A stretch of DNA of 64,000 bases from contig CAWGJL010000050.1 in NCBI GenBank assembly GCA_963822765.1, forward strand, positions 244,097 through 308,096, given 5' to 3'. Positions within the stretch are counted from its first letter, which is position 1. Each line of letters begins with the position of its first letter. The translations under genes and the position numbers were made by a program. Positions 16,900-25,919 of the stretch are shown piece after piece. This DNA comes from Palsa-504 sp963822765. GTDB taxonomy: Bacteria; Actinomycetota; Actinomycetes; Streptosporangiales; Streptosporangiaceae. The notes under the pieces are model-generated. The model had not been told where the DNA came from. It made no database searches and was given only the letters and a program-made list of their open reading frames with translations.

Positions 16900-17110
16900 G
16901 CGTACCCAGTCTGGGACGAGGATGCACTGGCGCGCCGCCGCGGCTGGCCGGGGCGCACATCCGGCTCTACCCGGACAGGGCCAGCGCTCTGTACATCCAC
17001 GCCAAGGCCATCATGGCCGACGCCGCGCAGTCCGGGCAGCGGGCGCTGGTGGGGTCGCAGAACTTCTCCGTGGCAGCCTCGGCTGCCCCCAGGATCGACA
17101 GCAGGCGGCC
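16900..17110 (+). pseudogene. Phospholipase D-like domain fragment
   Basis: In one frame the sequence reads AGAHIRLYPDRASALYIHAK, then AIMADAAQSGQRALVGSQNF S. This gives one HxK motif (IHAKAIMAD) and the GSQNFS motif of a PLD half-site. No start, no second half and no intact end are present. It sits between mntA and the next promoter. Confidence 0.6.
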
Positions 17111-17113
17111 CTA

Positions 17114-17140
17114 CTTCACTGACACGACATGTCAGTGAAG
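17114..17140. promoter_or_regulatory. Perfect 11-bp inverted repeat before the 17159 gene
   Basis: CTTCACTGACA (17114-17124) and TGTCAGTGAAG (17130-17140) are exact complements around CGACA. A possible -10 (TACTGT, about 17146) follows, and the start codon is at 17159. The repeat therefore covers the -35 region and should bind a dimeric repressor. No regulator gene lies next to it. Confidence 0.7.
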
Positions 17141-17158
17141 TCGTCCTACTGTCCAAGC

Positions 17159-17614
17159 ATGAACGATTTCGACTTCTTCACCGGCACCTGGAACGTCCGC
17201 AACCGGTGGCGGACCGACTTCCTTGACGAGACCAGCGAGTGGGAGGAGTTCCCCGGCGTCAGCCGGGCCAGCCGGCATTTCGGCGGCGCGGCGAACTTCG
17301 ACGAGATCGACTTCCCCACCAAGGGTTTCTCCGGTCTCACCGTGAGGCTCTACGATCCTGAACATGCGCAATGGTCGCTGTACTGGGCCAGCAAGCGCAC
17401 CGGCACGTTGTTCCCGCCGGTCGTCGGCCGGTTCATCAACGGCCGCGGCGAGTTCTACGGCGATGACACCTACAACGGCAAGGACATCCGGGCCCGTTAT
17501 ATCTGGTCGGACATCACCGCCGACTCCGCCCGCTGGGAGCAGGCCTTCTCCGTCGACCAGGAACAGACCTGGATTACCAACTGGATCATGGAAATCACGC
17601 GGTCACCGGAATAG
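17159..17614 (+). CDS. Lipocalin/DUF1579-like small protein
   Basis: 151 residues. Starts MNDFDFFTGTWNVRNRW, a pattern seen in DUF1579-like beta-barrel proteins of actinobacteria, with a later LYDPEHAQWSLYWAS and GRFINGRGEFYGDDTYNG. The fold is probably an antiparallel barrel; function unknown. The mRNA may be nearly leaderless because no Shine-Dalgarno is seen and the promoter is close. Confidence 0.7.
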   Translation: MNDFDFFTGTWNVRNRWRTDFLDETSEWEEFPGVSRASRHFGGAANFDEIDFPTKGFSGLTVRLYDPEHAQWSLYWASKRTGTLFPPVVGRFINGRGEFYGDDTYNGKDIRARYIWSDITADSARWEQAFSVDQEQTWITNWIMEITRSPE

Positions 17615-17641
17615 TAAAGTCCCCAGTTCTGCACCGTTGTG

Positions 17642-17656
17642 ATACCATTATGGTAT
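17642..17656. promoter_or_regulatory. Antitoxin operator overlapping the start codon
   Basis: Perfect inverted repeat ATACCAT-T-ATGGTAT. Its right arm contains the antitoxin start region (ATG at 17655), so bound antitoxin would block transcription at the gene start. Confidence 0.65.
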
Positions 17657-17909
17657 GGCCATGACACTTCGCTTGCCGCCCGAGATCGAAGACCAGCTCA
17701 AGCAGGTCGCCGAGGTTGAGCACCGCAGCGTACAGCAGACGGTCCTGGTCGCGATCGAAGAGTACCTGTCGATGCGAGAGACCGCGGAGATCCTCGCCGA
17801 TCCGTCAGCGCTGCGAGGCCTGGCCGAAGCGAGGGAGTCTGAGCAGTCCGGCGACGTGGTCTACGGCGCCGAAGCGGCGCGCGCGCTGCTGGCTGAGCGC
17901 AAGAGGTGA
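17655..17909 (+). CDS. RHH antitoxin of a RelBE/ParDE-type pair
   Basis: 84 residues. Ribbon-helix-helix start MAMTLRLPPEIEDQLKQVAE, then HRSVQQTVLVAIEEYL. The C-terminal part is acidic and probably binds the toxin. It overlaps the toxin start by four bases (GTGA) and has its own operator across its start codon. Confidence 0.82.
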   Translation: MAMTLRLPPEIEDQLKQVAEVEHRSVQQTVLVAIEEYLSMRETAEILADPSALRGLAEARESEQSGDVVYGAEAARALLAERKR

Positions 17910-18244
17910 GTTCCGGGCCTTACGAGCTTGGAATGACCCGCCCGGCCCGGCGCGCGATCTCGGAGTTGCTCGCGGCGGACGTGGCCGCCGCGGCTGTTGA
18001 ATTCATCACCGGACCGCTCCTGGAGGCGCCTTACCGGGTCGGCACACCGCTCCGGGACACCCTGTCCGGCTTCCGCAGCGCCCGGCTCGGTACTCAGTGG
18101 CGCGTGCTGTACCGGATCGACGAATCAAAGCATGCGGTCATCGTTCAGGACATCCAGCACCGCTCGTCCGCCTGCCGTCGCCGGCAGGCCCGTGGCGGCC
18201 ACAAGATAGGCGGCCAGATGTCCGCGCTTCATACGGCCATCTGA
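17906..18244 (+). CDS. RelE/ParE-like toxin
   Basis: 112 residues. The RelE fold is recognisable from MTRPARRAISELL, GTPLRDTLSGFRSARLGTQW and RVLYRIDESKHAVIVQDIQH. Typical members end soon after DIQHRSSAC; here about 25 extra residues with no family match run into repeat copy D, so the native end may be damaged. Likely cleaves mRNA at the ribosome or acts on gyrase, depending on the subfamily, which I cannot decide. Confidence 0.8.
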   Translation: MSSGPYELGMTRPARRAISELLAADVAAAAVEFITGPLLEAPYRVGTPLRDTLSGFRSARLGTQWRVLYRIDESKHAVIVQDIQHRSSACRRRQARGGHKIGGQMSALHTAI

Positions 18245-18290
18245 CCATCATTTTCCGAACGAGTCGTGGTGCTTGCTTCAGGTAATCGGT
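18244..18290 (+). repeat. Dispersed CCGAACG repeat, copy D
   Basis: TTTTCCGAACGAGTCG (core 18255-18261), followed by TGGTGCTTGCTTCAGG. The right part matches copy B. It directly follows the toxin stop codon. Confidence 0.5.
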
Positions 18291-18377
18291 CATCGGAATT
18301 CGCTGGTCGTCCATAACGTGGCGGGCCGGTACGGATGTTAGTCGCCATGGGATCGCTTTCGCCGGGAGGTAAGCGTT

Positions 18378-19784
18378 ATGCGTGAGTTCGACCTCAATAT
18401 CGAGCGGGTGCTGGAAAACTGGACAGTGGCGCACGCGCTGCGCGAGGTGATCGCCAACGCCCTCGACGAGCAGGCGCTCACCGGGACGCGGGAGCCGCAG
18501 ATTTTCCGGGACGCCGAGGGCCGCTGGCACATCCGCGACTGGGGCCGCGGGCTTCGCTACGAGCACCTGACCCAGAACGAGAACAAGGAGAAGCTGGCCC
18601 ATCCGGACCAGGTCGTGGGCAAGTTCGGCGTCGGGCTGAAGGACGCCCTGGCCACCTTCGACCGTCACCGGGTGACCGTCGTCATCAGGAGCCGCTACGG
18701 CGATATCACCACCGGGAAGCAGGCCAAGCACGGCTTCGCGGACGTCAAGACGCTCCACGCGCTGATCACCGAGTCGGCCGACCCCAGCTTCACCGGCACG
18801 GAGTTCATTCTGTACGGCGACGCGCTGGGCGAACGGCAGGTCGAGGAGGCCAAAGCACTGTTTCTCCGCTACAGCGGCGACGAGGAGCTGGGCGTCACTC
18901 CTTTCGGGACCGTGCTCCGGCGCGCGAACGCCAGGGCTTGGGCGCGAATCTACGTCAACGGGCTGCGGGTGGCCGAGGAGGACAACTTCCTGTTCTCGTA
19001 CAACATCACCTCGCCCACCGCGGCGCTGCGCCGCGCGCTCAACCGGGAACGCAGCAACGTCGGCCGCAGCGCCTACACCGACCGGGTGAAGTCGATCCTG
19101 CTGGCCTGCGACCAGGACGACGTAATCGATGCTCTGGTCGCCGACCTGCAAAATTACGAGCGCGGCACGCAGCACGACGAGACCCAGTGGCTCGACGTCG
19201 GCCTGCACGCCTGCAAGCAGCTCAACGCCCGCCGCAAGGTCATCTTCCTCACTGCGTTCGAGCTTGCCTACGCCGCCGACTTCGTACAGAGAGCCAGGGA
19301 CGACGGTTACGAGATCATCGTCGTGCCTGAGACCATCCGAAGGAAGCTCCCCAGCCTGCGCGACGCCCTCGGCAACCCCATACGCGACCTGGACCGCTAC
19401 CGCAACGAGTGGCAAGACAGCTTCCGCTTCACCTTCATCGATCCGGCCGACCTCAGCGGCGCCGAACGAGCGGTCTGGGAGACGCTGCCGCGTATCTTCG
19501 CGGCCAGAGGAGGAAGACCCCGGCACGTGACAGACGTACTCGTCTCCGAGACCATGCGCCTGATGGAAGGCCGCTACCAGGAAGCCGTGGGCGTCTGGGA
19601 ACCGGGAGAAGGCTGGATCATCGTCAAGCGCAGCCAGCTCCGCTCCCTAGCGGACTTCGCCGGGACCGTCCTGCACGAGCTGTCCCACGCGCTCAGCGGC
19701 GCGCCCGACATGAGCCTTGAGTTCGAGCAGCAACTCACCAGAGAACTCGGCGGCATCGTAGCCCGCAACATCACAAACGTCTGA
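18378..19784 (+). CDS. GHKL ATPase fused to a zinc-metallopeptidase motif
   Basis: 468 residues. The N-terminus has the GHKL (Hsp90/MutL-type) nucleotide site: N box LREVIANALDEQ (about 22-32), G1 box RDWGRGL (53-59) and G2 box KFGVGLKDAL. The C-terminus ends with a zincin helix, VLHELSHALSG (431-441), and a later glutamate-rich helix. The middle shows no family I recognise. The combination suggests ATP-driven conformational change linked to proteolysis, but no substrate is evident. It opens the defence island and is followed on the same strand by an SMC-like ATPase. GTAAGCGTT before ATG 18378 is a weak ribosome site. Confidence 0.8.
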   Translation: MREFDLNIERVLENWTVAHALREVIANALDEQALTGTREPQIFRDAEGRWHIRDWGRGLRYEHLTQNENKEKLAHPDQVVGKFGVGLKDALATFDRHRVTVVIRSRYGDITTGKQAKHGFADVKTLHALITESADPSFTGTEFILYGDALGERQVEEAKALFLRYSGDEELGVTPFGTVLRRANARAWARIYVNGLRVAEEDNFLFSYNITSPTAALRRALNRERSNVGRSAYTDRVKSILLACDQDDVIDALVADLQNYERGTQHDETQWLDVGLHACKQLNARRKVIFLTAFELAYAADFVQRARDDGYEIIVVPETIRRKLPSLRDALGNPIRDLDRYRNEWQDSFRFTFIDPADLSGAERAVWETLPRIFAARGGRPRHVTDVLVSETMRLMEGRYQEAVGVWEPGEGWIIVKRSQLRSLADFAGTVLHELSHALSGAPDMSLEFEQQLTRELGGIVARNITNV

Positions 19785-19952
19785 GTGGGACCTTCAACCC
19801 GGCTGTAAGCGACTTTGGCATTCGTCCCTGTTCATTACTATTGCCTCGATGTGTCCATTGCGAGTCTGTTTACGACTGTTGTATATACGAGTGAATTCGG
19901 CGGACATTCACAGAGCCCGGCAGCGGGACCAGATCCGTGATAAGCAAGGTGC

Positions 19953-22419
19953 ATGGACGACGTGCTGCTCGGGATCGTCCTGCGGCGTCTGGAGGAATTT
20001 CCTCTCCCGGAGCAGGCAGTCGATCTCCTGCTGGCCGCTCTCGAAGACGACGAGAGCTTGTCGGCCCACCTGGGCGGCCAAACGCAGCCGCGCTCGAAAA
20101 CCACAGATATCACGGCTGCCCCGACACCAGCAGGCGCCTACCTGCAATCGCTGACGGTCAGCGGATTTCGCGGGATCGGCCCACCCGCGACCTTAACCGT
20201 GACGCCGCGCCCCGGGCTGACCCTGGTGGTCGGGCGCAACGGCAGCGGCAAGTCAAGCTTTGCCGAGGCCCTCGAGGTGCTACTCACCGGGAACCTGAGA
20301 CGCTGGGAAAAGCTGCCGGCCGTCTGGAGACAGGGCTGGCGCAGCATGCACTGCCCCGACCAGGCGCGGATCACCGCAGAGTTCGTCATCGAAGGCGTCG
20401 GCCTGGCCAAGGCACAACGGATATGGCCAGCGGGCGCGGACTTCGCCGGGTCCACGGTGACGGCGCAGGTCGCAGGCGAGAAGCAGGCCGGCGTCGAACG
20501 CCTCGGCTGGACCTCGGCCCTAACCGACTACCGCCCGTTCCTCTCCCATAGCGAGCTGGAAGCGTTCTTCGGCGTCCCCTCTGGCCTGTACGAACTCCTC
20601 GCATCGGTCCTCGGCCTGGAGGACCTCACGCTGGCGGCCGTCAGGCTGGCGCAAGCCCGCAAGGCCCGCGAGACCGCGCTGGCCGAGGTCAAGAAGCGCC
20701 TACCCGGCCTGCTGGCGCGGCTGGAAGCGGCCGACGACGCGCGCGCCGAGGCCTGCCGCCGCGCGCTGGCCGGGCGCACCTGGGACCTGGCCGCCGCCCG
20801 GTCGGCGGCGACCAGCGCCCCGATAAGCCCCGAGGGAGGTGAGCTCGACCGGCTCCGCCGCCTGGCTCAGCTCACCGTCCCACCCGAAGCCGACGTCCAC
20901 GAGATCACGGAAGCGCTCAGCGACGCCGCGGCCGGACTGGATGCCGTCGCTGGCTCGCCCGCCGGCCAGGCGAAAGCGCTAGCCGGACTGCTGACCGCCG
21001 CGCTGCACCACCACGACGCGCACGCCGACGGCGACTGCCCGGTATGCGGCCGGCCCGGTGCCCTGACCACGCAGTGGCGGCAGGCCACCCAAGAGGCGGT
21101 AGAAAAGCTCCACCAGGAGGCGAAAGCAGCAGAATCCGCCGAACGTGCCGCAGCTCACGCCACCCACCAGGCCGCCGCCCTGCTCCAGCCCGTCCCGGCC
21201 GTCGCTCCTGGCCGAGCCACCCCTCCCAGACGTCGACACCAGCAAGGCCCGGGCCGCCTGGCAACGATGGGCGAACCCGCCCGACGCGGGGACGCCGCCC
21301 AGCCCGGCCGGCCTGCGTGCCCTGGCCGATCACCTGGACCAGGAAATAACGCCGCTCACCCGCGAGGTCCACGCTGTCTCGGACCTGGCCTCCGCCGAGG
21401 TCGCCCGCCGAGAGGACAGGTGGGCCCCGGTTGCCGCCGAGGTAGCGTCCTGGTGCGCCGACGCGGCCACGGCGCTTGACGGCACGGCCCCGGTCCCCAT
21501 GATCAAGGCCGCCGAGACGTGGCTGAAGGCCGCCACCGACGACATCCGCAACGAGCGTCTCGCCCCGCTCGCCGAACAGGCCCGGACCATCTGGCGCATG
21601 CTCCGCCAGGAGAGCAACGTGGACCTGGGCGCGATCCGGCTGGCCGGTTCGGCCACCCAGCGCCGCGTCGAGCTCGACGTGAGCGTCGACGGCACCCCCG
21701 GCTCCGCGCTCGGCGTCATGAGCCAGGGCGAGGTCAACGCGCTGGCCCTGAGCGTCTTCCTGCCCCGAGCGACCCTGCCCGCCAGCCCGTTCCGTTTCCT
21801 GGTCATCGACGACCCCGTGCAGGCCATGGACCCGGCCAAGGTCGACGGCCTGGCCCGTGTCCTGGAGGCAACCGCGTCCGGCCGCCAGGTGATCGTCTTC
21901 ACCCACGACAACCGCCTGGCCCAGGCCGTCCGTCACCTGAGCATCCCGGCCACCATCCTGGAAGTGACCCGCCGCCCAGGCTCCGCCGTCCAGATCCGGA
22001 CCTCCCTCGACCCGGTGGGCCAGGCCCTGCGCGACGCCGCAGCGCTGACCGCCGATCCTTCAGTGCCGTCCGGGGTGGCGGCGCGCGTCGTCCCGGGTCT
22101 GTGCCGAACCGCCGTGGAGGCCGCCTTCACCGAGGCGCTCTGGCGTCAGCAGCTACGCGCCGGCCGTCGGCACGACGAGATCGAGGAGGCCCTAGAGGCC
22201 GCCCGCGTCCGCCTCACTCTCCTCGCTGCCCTGGCCCTGACCGGCGACGCGACCAAAGGAGGCGAGGTACTGCGAAAACTCAACGTGTGGGGTCACCGCT
22301 ACGGCGATACCTACCTGGCCCTGAACAAGGGCGCCCACGTCGCCCACGACGGTGACCTCCGCTCGCTCACCGCCGACACCAGGGCCCTGGTCGCCAAGAT
22401 CCGCGCCGCGTTGTCATGA
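19953..22419 (+). pseudogene. SMC/Rad50-like ATPase, cassette copy 1, frameshifted
   Basis: ATG 19953. Walker A GRNGSGKSS is at residues 94-102; helical arms follow, with one CPVC zinc-hook-like motif at 362-365. Near 21203 one extra base (GCCGTCGCTCC against GCGGTGCTCC in copy 2) moves the frame. The second frame carries the ABC signature region (MSQGEVNALALSVF) and Walker B FRFLVIDDPVQAMDP. Removing that base gives exactly 821 residues, the same as corrected copy 2. The frames can be read as 19953-21479 and 21145-22419. Short arms and a single CxxC suggest a compact Rad50/LmuB-like ATPase. Whether the break is real, programmed or an assembly error is open. Confidence 0.75.
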
Positions 22420-22805
22420 CCCCGCAGGAGCTGCTCGACGCGGCCAGGGACCTCATGCAGCGCCCCGGCGCCTCCCTCGACGGGATCTGGCCGCGCGCCG
22501 CCGCCCTGCTCGCCCGCCAAGCGCTCGAAGCGGCGATGGCAGAACTGTGGGCCGCCCACCGCCAGGCCGCCGGCCTGTCCGCATCCACCCTGCGCTCCCA
22601 GGAGCTGTGCCTGACCGCCTACCTCGACCCCGCCATCGCCAGCCGGATCACCTACCTCCTCGCCGCCCTCAGCCGCGCCTGTCACTACCACCCCTACGAA
22701 CTAGCCCCCACCGCCGCCGAACTCACCAACTGGCTCGACCAAGCCGCCCACCTCGTAACCCAGCTCCACGCAGCCAGCACGGTGCCCGCTCCACCCAGCC
22801 ACTAA
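22416..22805 (+). CDS. Small helical HEPN-like protein, cassette copy 1
   Basis: 129 residues, overlapping the ATPase stop by four bases (ATGA). Entirely helical: LARQALEAAMAELWAAHR, then AYLDPAIASRITYLL, and a conserved CHYHPYELAPTAAELTNW near the end. The size and helix pattern resemble HEPN-type partners of defence ATPases, but no clear RxxxxH is present, so this is inference. Its counterpart in copy 2 is strongly similar, indicating that both genes move as a unit. Confidence 0.7.
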   Translation: MTPQELLDAARDLMQRPGASLDGIWPRAAALLARQALEAAMAELWAAHRQAAGLSASTLRSQELCLTAYLDPAIASRITYLLAALSRACHYHPYELAPTAAELTNWLDQAAHLVTQLHAASTVPAPPSH

Positions 22806-22840
22806 AGAATCTTTATTCCGAACGGAGCATTGTGCCAGCC
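22804..22840 (+). repeat. Dispersed CCGAACG repeat, copy E
   Basis: TTTATTCCGAACGGAG (core 22818-22824), then CATTGTGCCAGCC. It begins at the stop codon of the preceding gene, as copy D does. Confidence 0.45.
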
Positions 22841-23350
22841 CCCCGCCCAGACTTCCCGCGTTCCCGTGCGCAACGGCCCCGGTCCTGGCAGCCTCGACTG
22901 ATGACTCGCGACGAGCTCCGGCAGACTGTGGACATCACTCACATTTCCTGGCATAAGCGGCAAGCCTTCAAGGGAGCCGCCGGAATATAAATCCAGGTCC
23001 GCTCATGGATTGATATGTAGGTGGCATGGTGGCTGCTTGGGGCCCACCCGGACGAATATTAATTAGCGGTCGGCGGCGGGAAACTGGCCCTCCAGGTGAA
23101 CTGTGGCATAGATTTTGGTAAACCGTATGTGACGGCGGGTAAAACTCCTAGCGCTGCTAGGCGTCCTTTACTGGGAAGGCAAGCGCCGCGCAGCCCCGAC
23201 GGGATGCCTGCGCGGTCGCCAGTCAGCCGTGGCGAAGGTGAAGCCCTGGTGAGGTGCGGCCGGACGATGGGAGGCCCAGCAGCTAATGGGCGAGGGCGAG
23301 GTAATCGCGGGTCGAAGCTGCCTATCGCAGTACCTGGGGAGGGTTGACTA
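22841..23350. other. Long non-coding stretch, possibly structured RNA
   Basis: About 510 bases before the kinase gene. The 23120-23345 part is rich in short self-complementary words (CTAGCGCTGCTAGG near 23147) and G-rich purine tracts. In style it recalls the 5' domains of group II introns, but no reverse transcriptase follows. No open frame here has family features. An 83-codon frame at 23096 is low in complexity and is not called. Confidence 0.3.
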
Positions 23351-25153
23351 ATGGACACACAAATTCAGCCGGGTGACATCCTGAAGGACGGGCGGTATGA
23401 GATAAAGGAATTCCTGAGGACAGGGCAAGAAAAGAAGATCTATCTTGCGCGCGACCGGAACCTTGATTGCCTGGTAGCTCTCGACGTCTTCTCTGGCAAC
23501 AACCCGCTCATGCCCGGAGGGCAGACCCTGAACGCCTGGGAAGCGCAGGTCCTAGGCCATCTGGGTGACCACCCAAACATCGCGACCGTGCTTGATCGGT
23601 GGAATGAAGGCCAAACAGCCTTCATGACCACTCGCTACCTCACCGGCGGCTCTCTGAAAGATCTCATCGCCGATTCGCGCAAATCGGGTAAGTGCCTACC
23701 AGTGGACGAGGTCCTGCGGATCTCGACAGAAATCACGAACGGGCTTGCCTACATCCATGACTGTCGTATCTTGTACCTGGACCTGCAGCCCCAAAACGTG
23801 CGGTTCGACAAATGGCATAAGGTCCATCTACTTGATTTCGACACCGCACTTTCGCTCGACGACACCAGTCAACTTGATCTGTCGCATCGTCCGGTGACCG
23901 GCTACATGGCCCCCGAGTTGCTGGACAAGGCGCGCGCGGACGAACGCGCCGACCTGTACGCGCTCGGTGCGACGATCTACGAGATGTGCCAGGGTTATCC
24001 ACCCTTCGCAGGATCCTCTGCCGAGATTCAGGCTGCGCGCGATACAGCTCTGGTCCCGCGCCTTGACCGGGAAGATCTTCCCGAGGACCTGCAAGACCTG
24101 GTCTTCAGCCTGCTGGCAGCCCAACCCGAGCGCCGCCCGGCGACCGCCGCTGAAGTCCTCGCGCGCTTGGAGTCTATCCGCGCGGGGAAATCGACGTCCG
24201 CACCGGGGAAAGGCGCCAGCCAGCCCTTCCCGCGACCCGATCCGGCAGAGCTGCGAGCGTCAGCTGCAACCAAGGTTGCTGATTACGACGTCGGCGACGT
24301 CATCGACGACCGCTTCCAGATTCTGGAGATAATCGACCAAGGCGGCTTCTCGAAGGTCTACCGGGTCAGCGACGAGATGGAGGCCGAGGAACGAGCCCTG
24401 AAGGTATTCAACACCGCCGCCGGTTATGACGCGGTCCGCCGCGAACTCCGCGCCCTGCGGAAGATCCGCCACCCTCACGTGGTCGAGGTGTTCGGGGCTA
24501 GCAAGACCCGCGCTGGGGAGTGGTACCTGATCACCGAGTTCATTCACGGTGAACGGCTCGACGAGTTCATTTCCGAAACCAGATACCTCCGCGACCGGGA
24601 GGCCGTGGCTGTCGCGCTTGACCTGCTGGACGCGCTGGTCGCTATTCATCCTGATTCAGCACGGCTCGGGGAACTCGATGCTAAGCGCCTCGAAGAGGAT
24701 CTATCCGAAGCGGATTATCGCGAGTGGGTGGAGCTGACCGAAAAAGGGCTGGTCCACCGCGACATCAAACCTCGCAACGTCATCCTCACCCGCACTGGAG
24801 CGAAACTGCTTGACTTCAATATCGCCTCCCGAGTCGGTGACCCGGTGCTCACCTTGTCAGGCACACCGCCCTACCAGCCACCCGACGCCGACCTCACCCG
24901 CTGGGACGTCTCTCCCGACCTGTTCGCGGTCGGCGTGATCCTCTACGAGCTCCTCTGCAACGGGCACCACCCGTACCCGAATCGCATGCCGGTGGTCTAT
25001 GAGTCAGTGATCGACCCCAGGACAATCCGCCCCGAGCTCAACGTAGAGCTTGCCCAGTTCCTCATGAAGGCATGTGCCCCGGACAAGCCTGACCGTTTCT
25101 CCACCGCCGCTGAGATGCAGCTCGCCTTGAGCGAAGTCCCGATTGACCTGTAA
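23351..25153 (+). CDS. Tandem Ser/Thr pseudokinase-kinase
   Basis: 600 residues with two protein-kinase domains joined by a ~45-residue linker. Domain 1 (15-275) lacks the beta-3 lysine (VALDVF, Asp45 in its place) and has YLDLQPQN in place of HRDLKPEN, so it is probably a pseudokinase. Domain 2 (320-600) keeps Lys351 (ALKVF), HRDIKPRN (469-476) and DFN at 488-490, so it should bind ATP and may phosphorylate. No membrane segment or PASTA repeat is seen, so it is cytoplasmic. GGGGAGGG precedes ATG 23351. It lies between two copies of the SMC-like cassette and may regulate a defence response. Confidence 0.85.
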   Translation: MDTQIQPGDILKDGRYEIKEFLRTGQEKKIYLARDRNLDCLVALDVFSGNNPLMPGGQTLNAWEAQVLGHLGDHPNIATVLDRWNEGQTAFMTTRYLTGGSLKDLIADSRKSGKCLPVDEVLRISTEITNGLAYIHDCRILYLDLQPQNVRFDKWHKVHLLDFDTALSLDDTSQLDLSHRPVTGYMAPELLDKARADERADLYALGATIYEMCQGYPPFAGSSAEIQAARDTALVPRLDREDLPEDLQDLVFSLLAAQPERRPATAAEVLARLESIRAGKSTSAPGKGASQPFPRPDPAELRASAATKVADYDVGDVIDDRFQILEIIDQGGFSKVYRVSDEMEAEERALKVFNTAAGYDAVRRELRALRKIRHPHVVEVFGASKTRAGEWYLITEFIHGERLDEFISETRYLRDREAVAVALDLLDALVAIHPDSARLGELDAKRLEEDLSEADYREWVELTEKGLVHRDIKPRNVILTRTGAKLLDFNIASRVGDPVLTLSGTPPYQPPDADLTRWDVSPDLFAVGVILYELLCNGHHPYPNRMPVVYESVIDPRTIRPELNVELAQFLMKACAPDKPDRFSTAAEMQLALSEVPIDL

Positions 25154-25192
25154 CCCTGCCAGGTGCGAATGGATAAAGACACCGCCCGGGTG

Positions 25193-25384
25193 TCAGGCGT
25201 GCGCCGTGATGTAGCCCAATACGGTGTCCGCGTCGCTGCTTTCGGCGTAGAGGTCGGAGTCGGGGTCGTCTTCCGCGACCCGCCATAGGCCGTGCTTCTT
25301 GTCCCACCAGATGGACCACCGCGGATGGTCCGCGAGGAAGCAGACGACACGCGAGGCATCGCCGGGCGGAGGAAGGATGGCCAC
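25193..25384 (-). CDS. Small hypothetical protein beside the anti-sigma ATPase
   Basis: 63 residues from GTG 25384, nine bases after the stop of the upstream gene. Contains SRVVCFLADHPRWSIWWDKK and LWRVAEDDPDSDLYAESSDA. Proteins of this type accompany RsbW-like ATPases and XRE regulators in actinomycetes; no function is known. A longer frame begins at 25414. Confidence 0.6.
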   Translation of the reverse strand: MAILPPPGDASRVVCFLADHPRWSIWWDKKHGLWRVAEDDPDSDLYAESSDADTVLGYITAHA

Positions 25385-25392
25385 TGCGCAAC

Positions 25393-25788
25393 TCACCTGC
25401 CCAAGGTGGCCCACGCGGTGCGCCCGCAGGCGTCCCCGTCGACGCCCCAGTTCCCTGGCCCAGCGATCGCCGTCACGACATCGAACCCGTGCGGGCGGCT
25501 GTCATCGCGCGGCCCGTCGCACCACGGCCCTCCGGCGTCCTCCACCTCGACCCGGAGCCGGTCCGCGCAGATTTCGGCGCGCAGGGTAAATGCGCCGCCG
25601 TCGCGGGAGGCGCTGTGCAGCACGGAGTTGGCGGCGAACTCCGATGCGATCAAGATCGCCTCGTCGGCCTGCGGGCAGCCTCTCAGCCATCCGGCCAGCG
25701 CAGCCCGCGCGAGCCCGACCTGCCGGGGCTCGGCGGAATAGGTCTCGGTGTGACGGCGGACGCTCGCCGCCGCGGCTGTCGTGGTCAC
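25393..25788 (-). CDS. RsbW-like anti-sigma ATP-binding protein
   Basis: 131 residues, HATPase_c_2 type. N box region DEAILIASEFAANSVLHSAS and G1 region VEVEDAGGPW fit the serine-kinase/anti-sigma family. The C-terminal GFDVVTAIAGPGNWGVDGD is a common actinobacterial variant of the glycine-rich lid. It probably binds a sigma or anti-anti-sigma factor that is not encoded nearby. It is divergent from the XRE regulator. Confidence 0.82.
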   Translation of the reverse strand: MTTTAAAASVRRHTETYSAEPRQVGLARAALAGWLRGCPQADEAILIASEFAANSVLHSASRDGGAFTLRAEICADRLRVEVEDAGGPWCDGPRDDSRPHGFDVVTAIAGPGNWGVDGDACGRTAWATLGR

Positions 25789-25919
25789 TGTCCCTCTCCC
25801 GATGGCCCGATTTGTATTTCACAGCCTGTCGCGCGAGGACTACCGTTGGGAACGAGATCGGCCCGGATGCCCACCGATTGCCGGCCCGGGGTCGCCTTCC
25901 TGGAAAGGATGCCGATCAG

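Noticed and set aside
18138..19526. 462-codon minus-strand frame
   Set aside because: Antisense to the GHKL-metallopeptidase gene; composition is a shadow (Val/Asp/Gly rich).
20917..21936. 339-codon minus-strand frame over SMC copy 1
   Set aside because: A similar shadow occurs over copy 2 (28803-29840); both mirror the conserved plus-strand protein.
22990..23350. Group II intron
   Set aside because: No reverse transcriptase or identifiable domain V; kept only as possible structured RNA.
23351..25153. BREX PglW-type kinase
   Set aside because: Two kinase domains are shared, but no BREX methylase, BrxC or PglZ gene is present.
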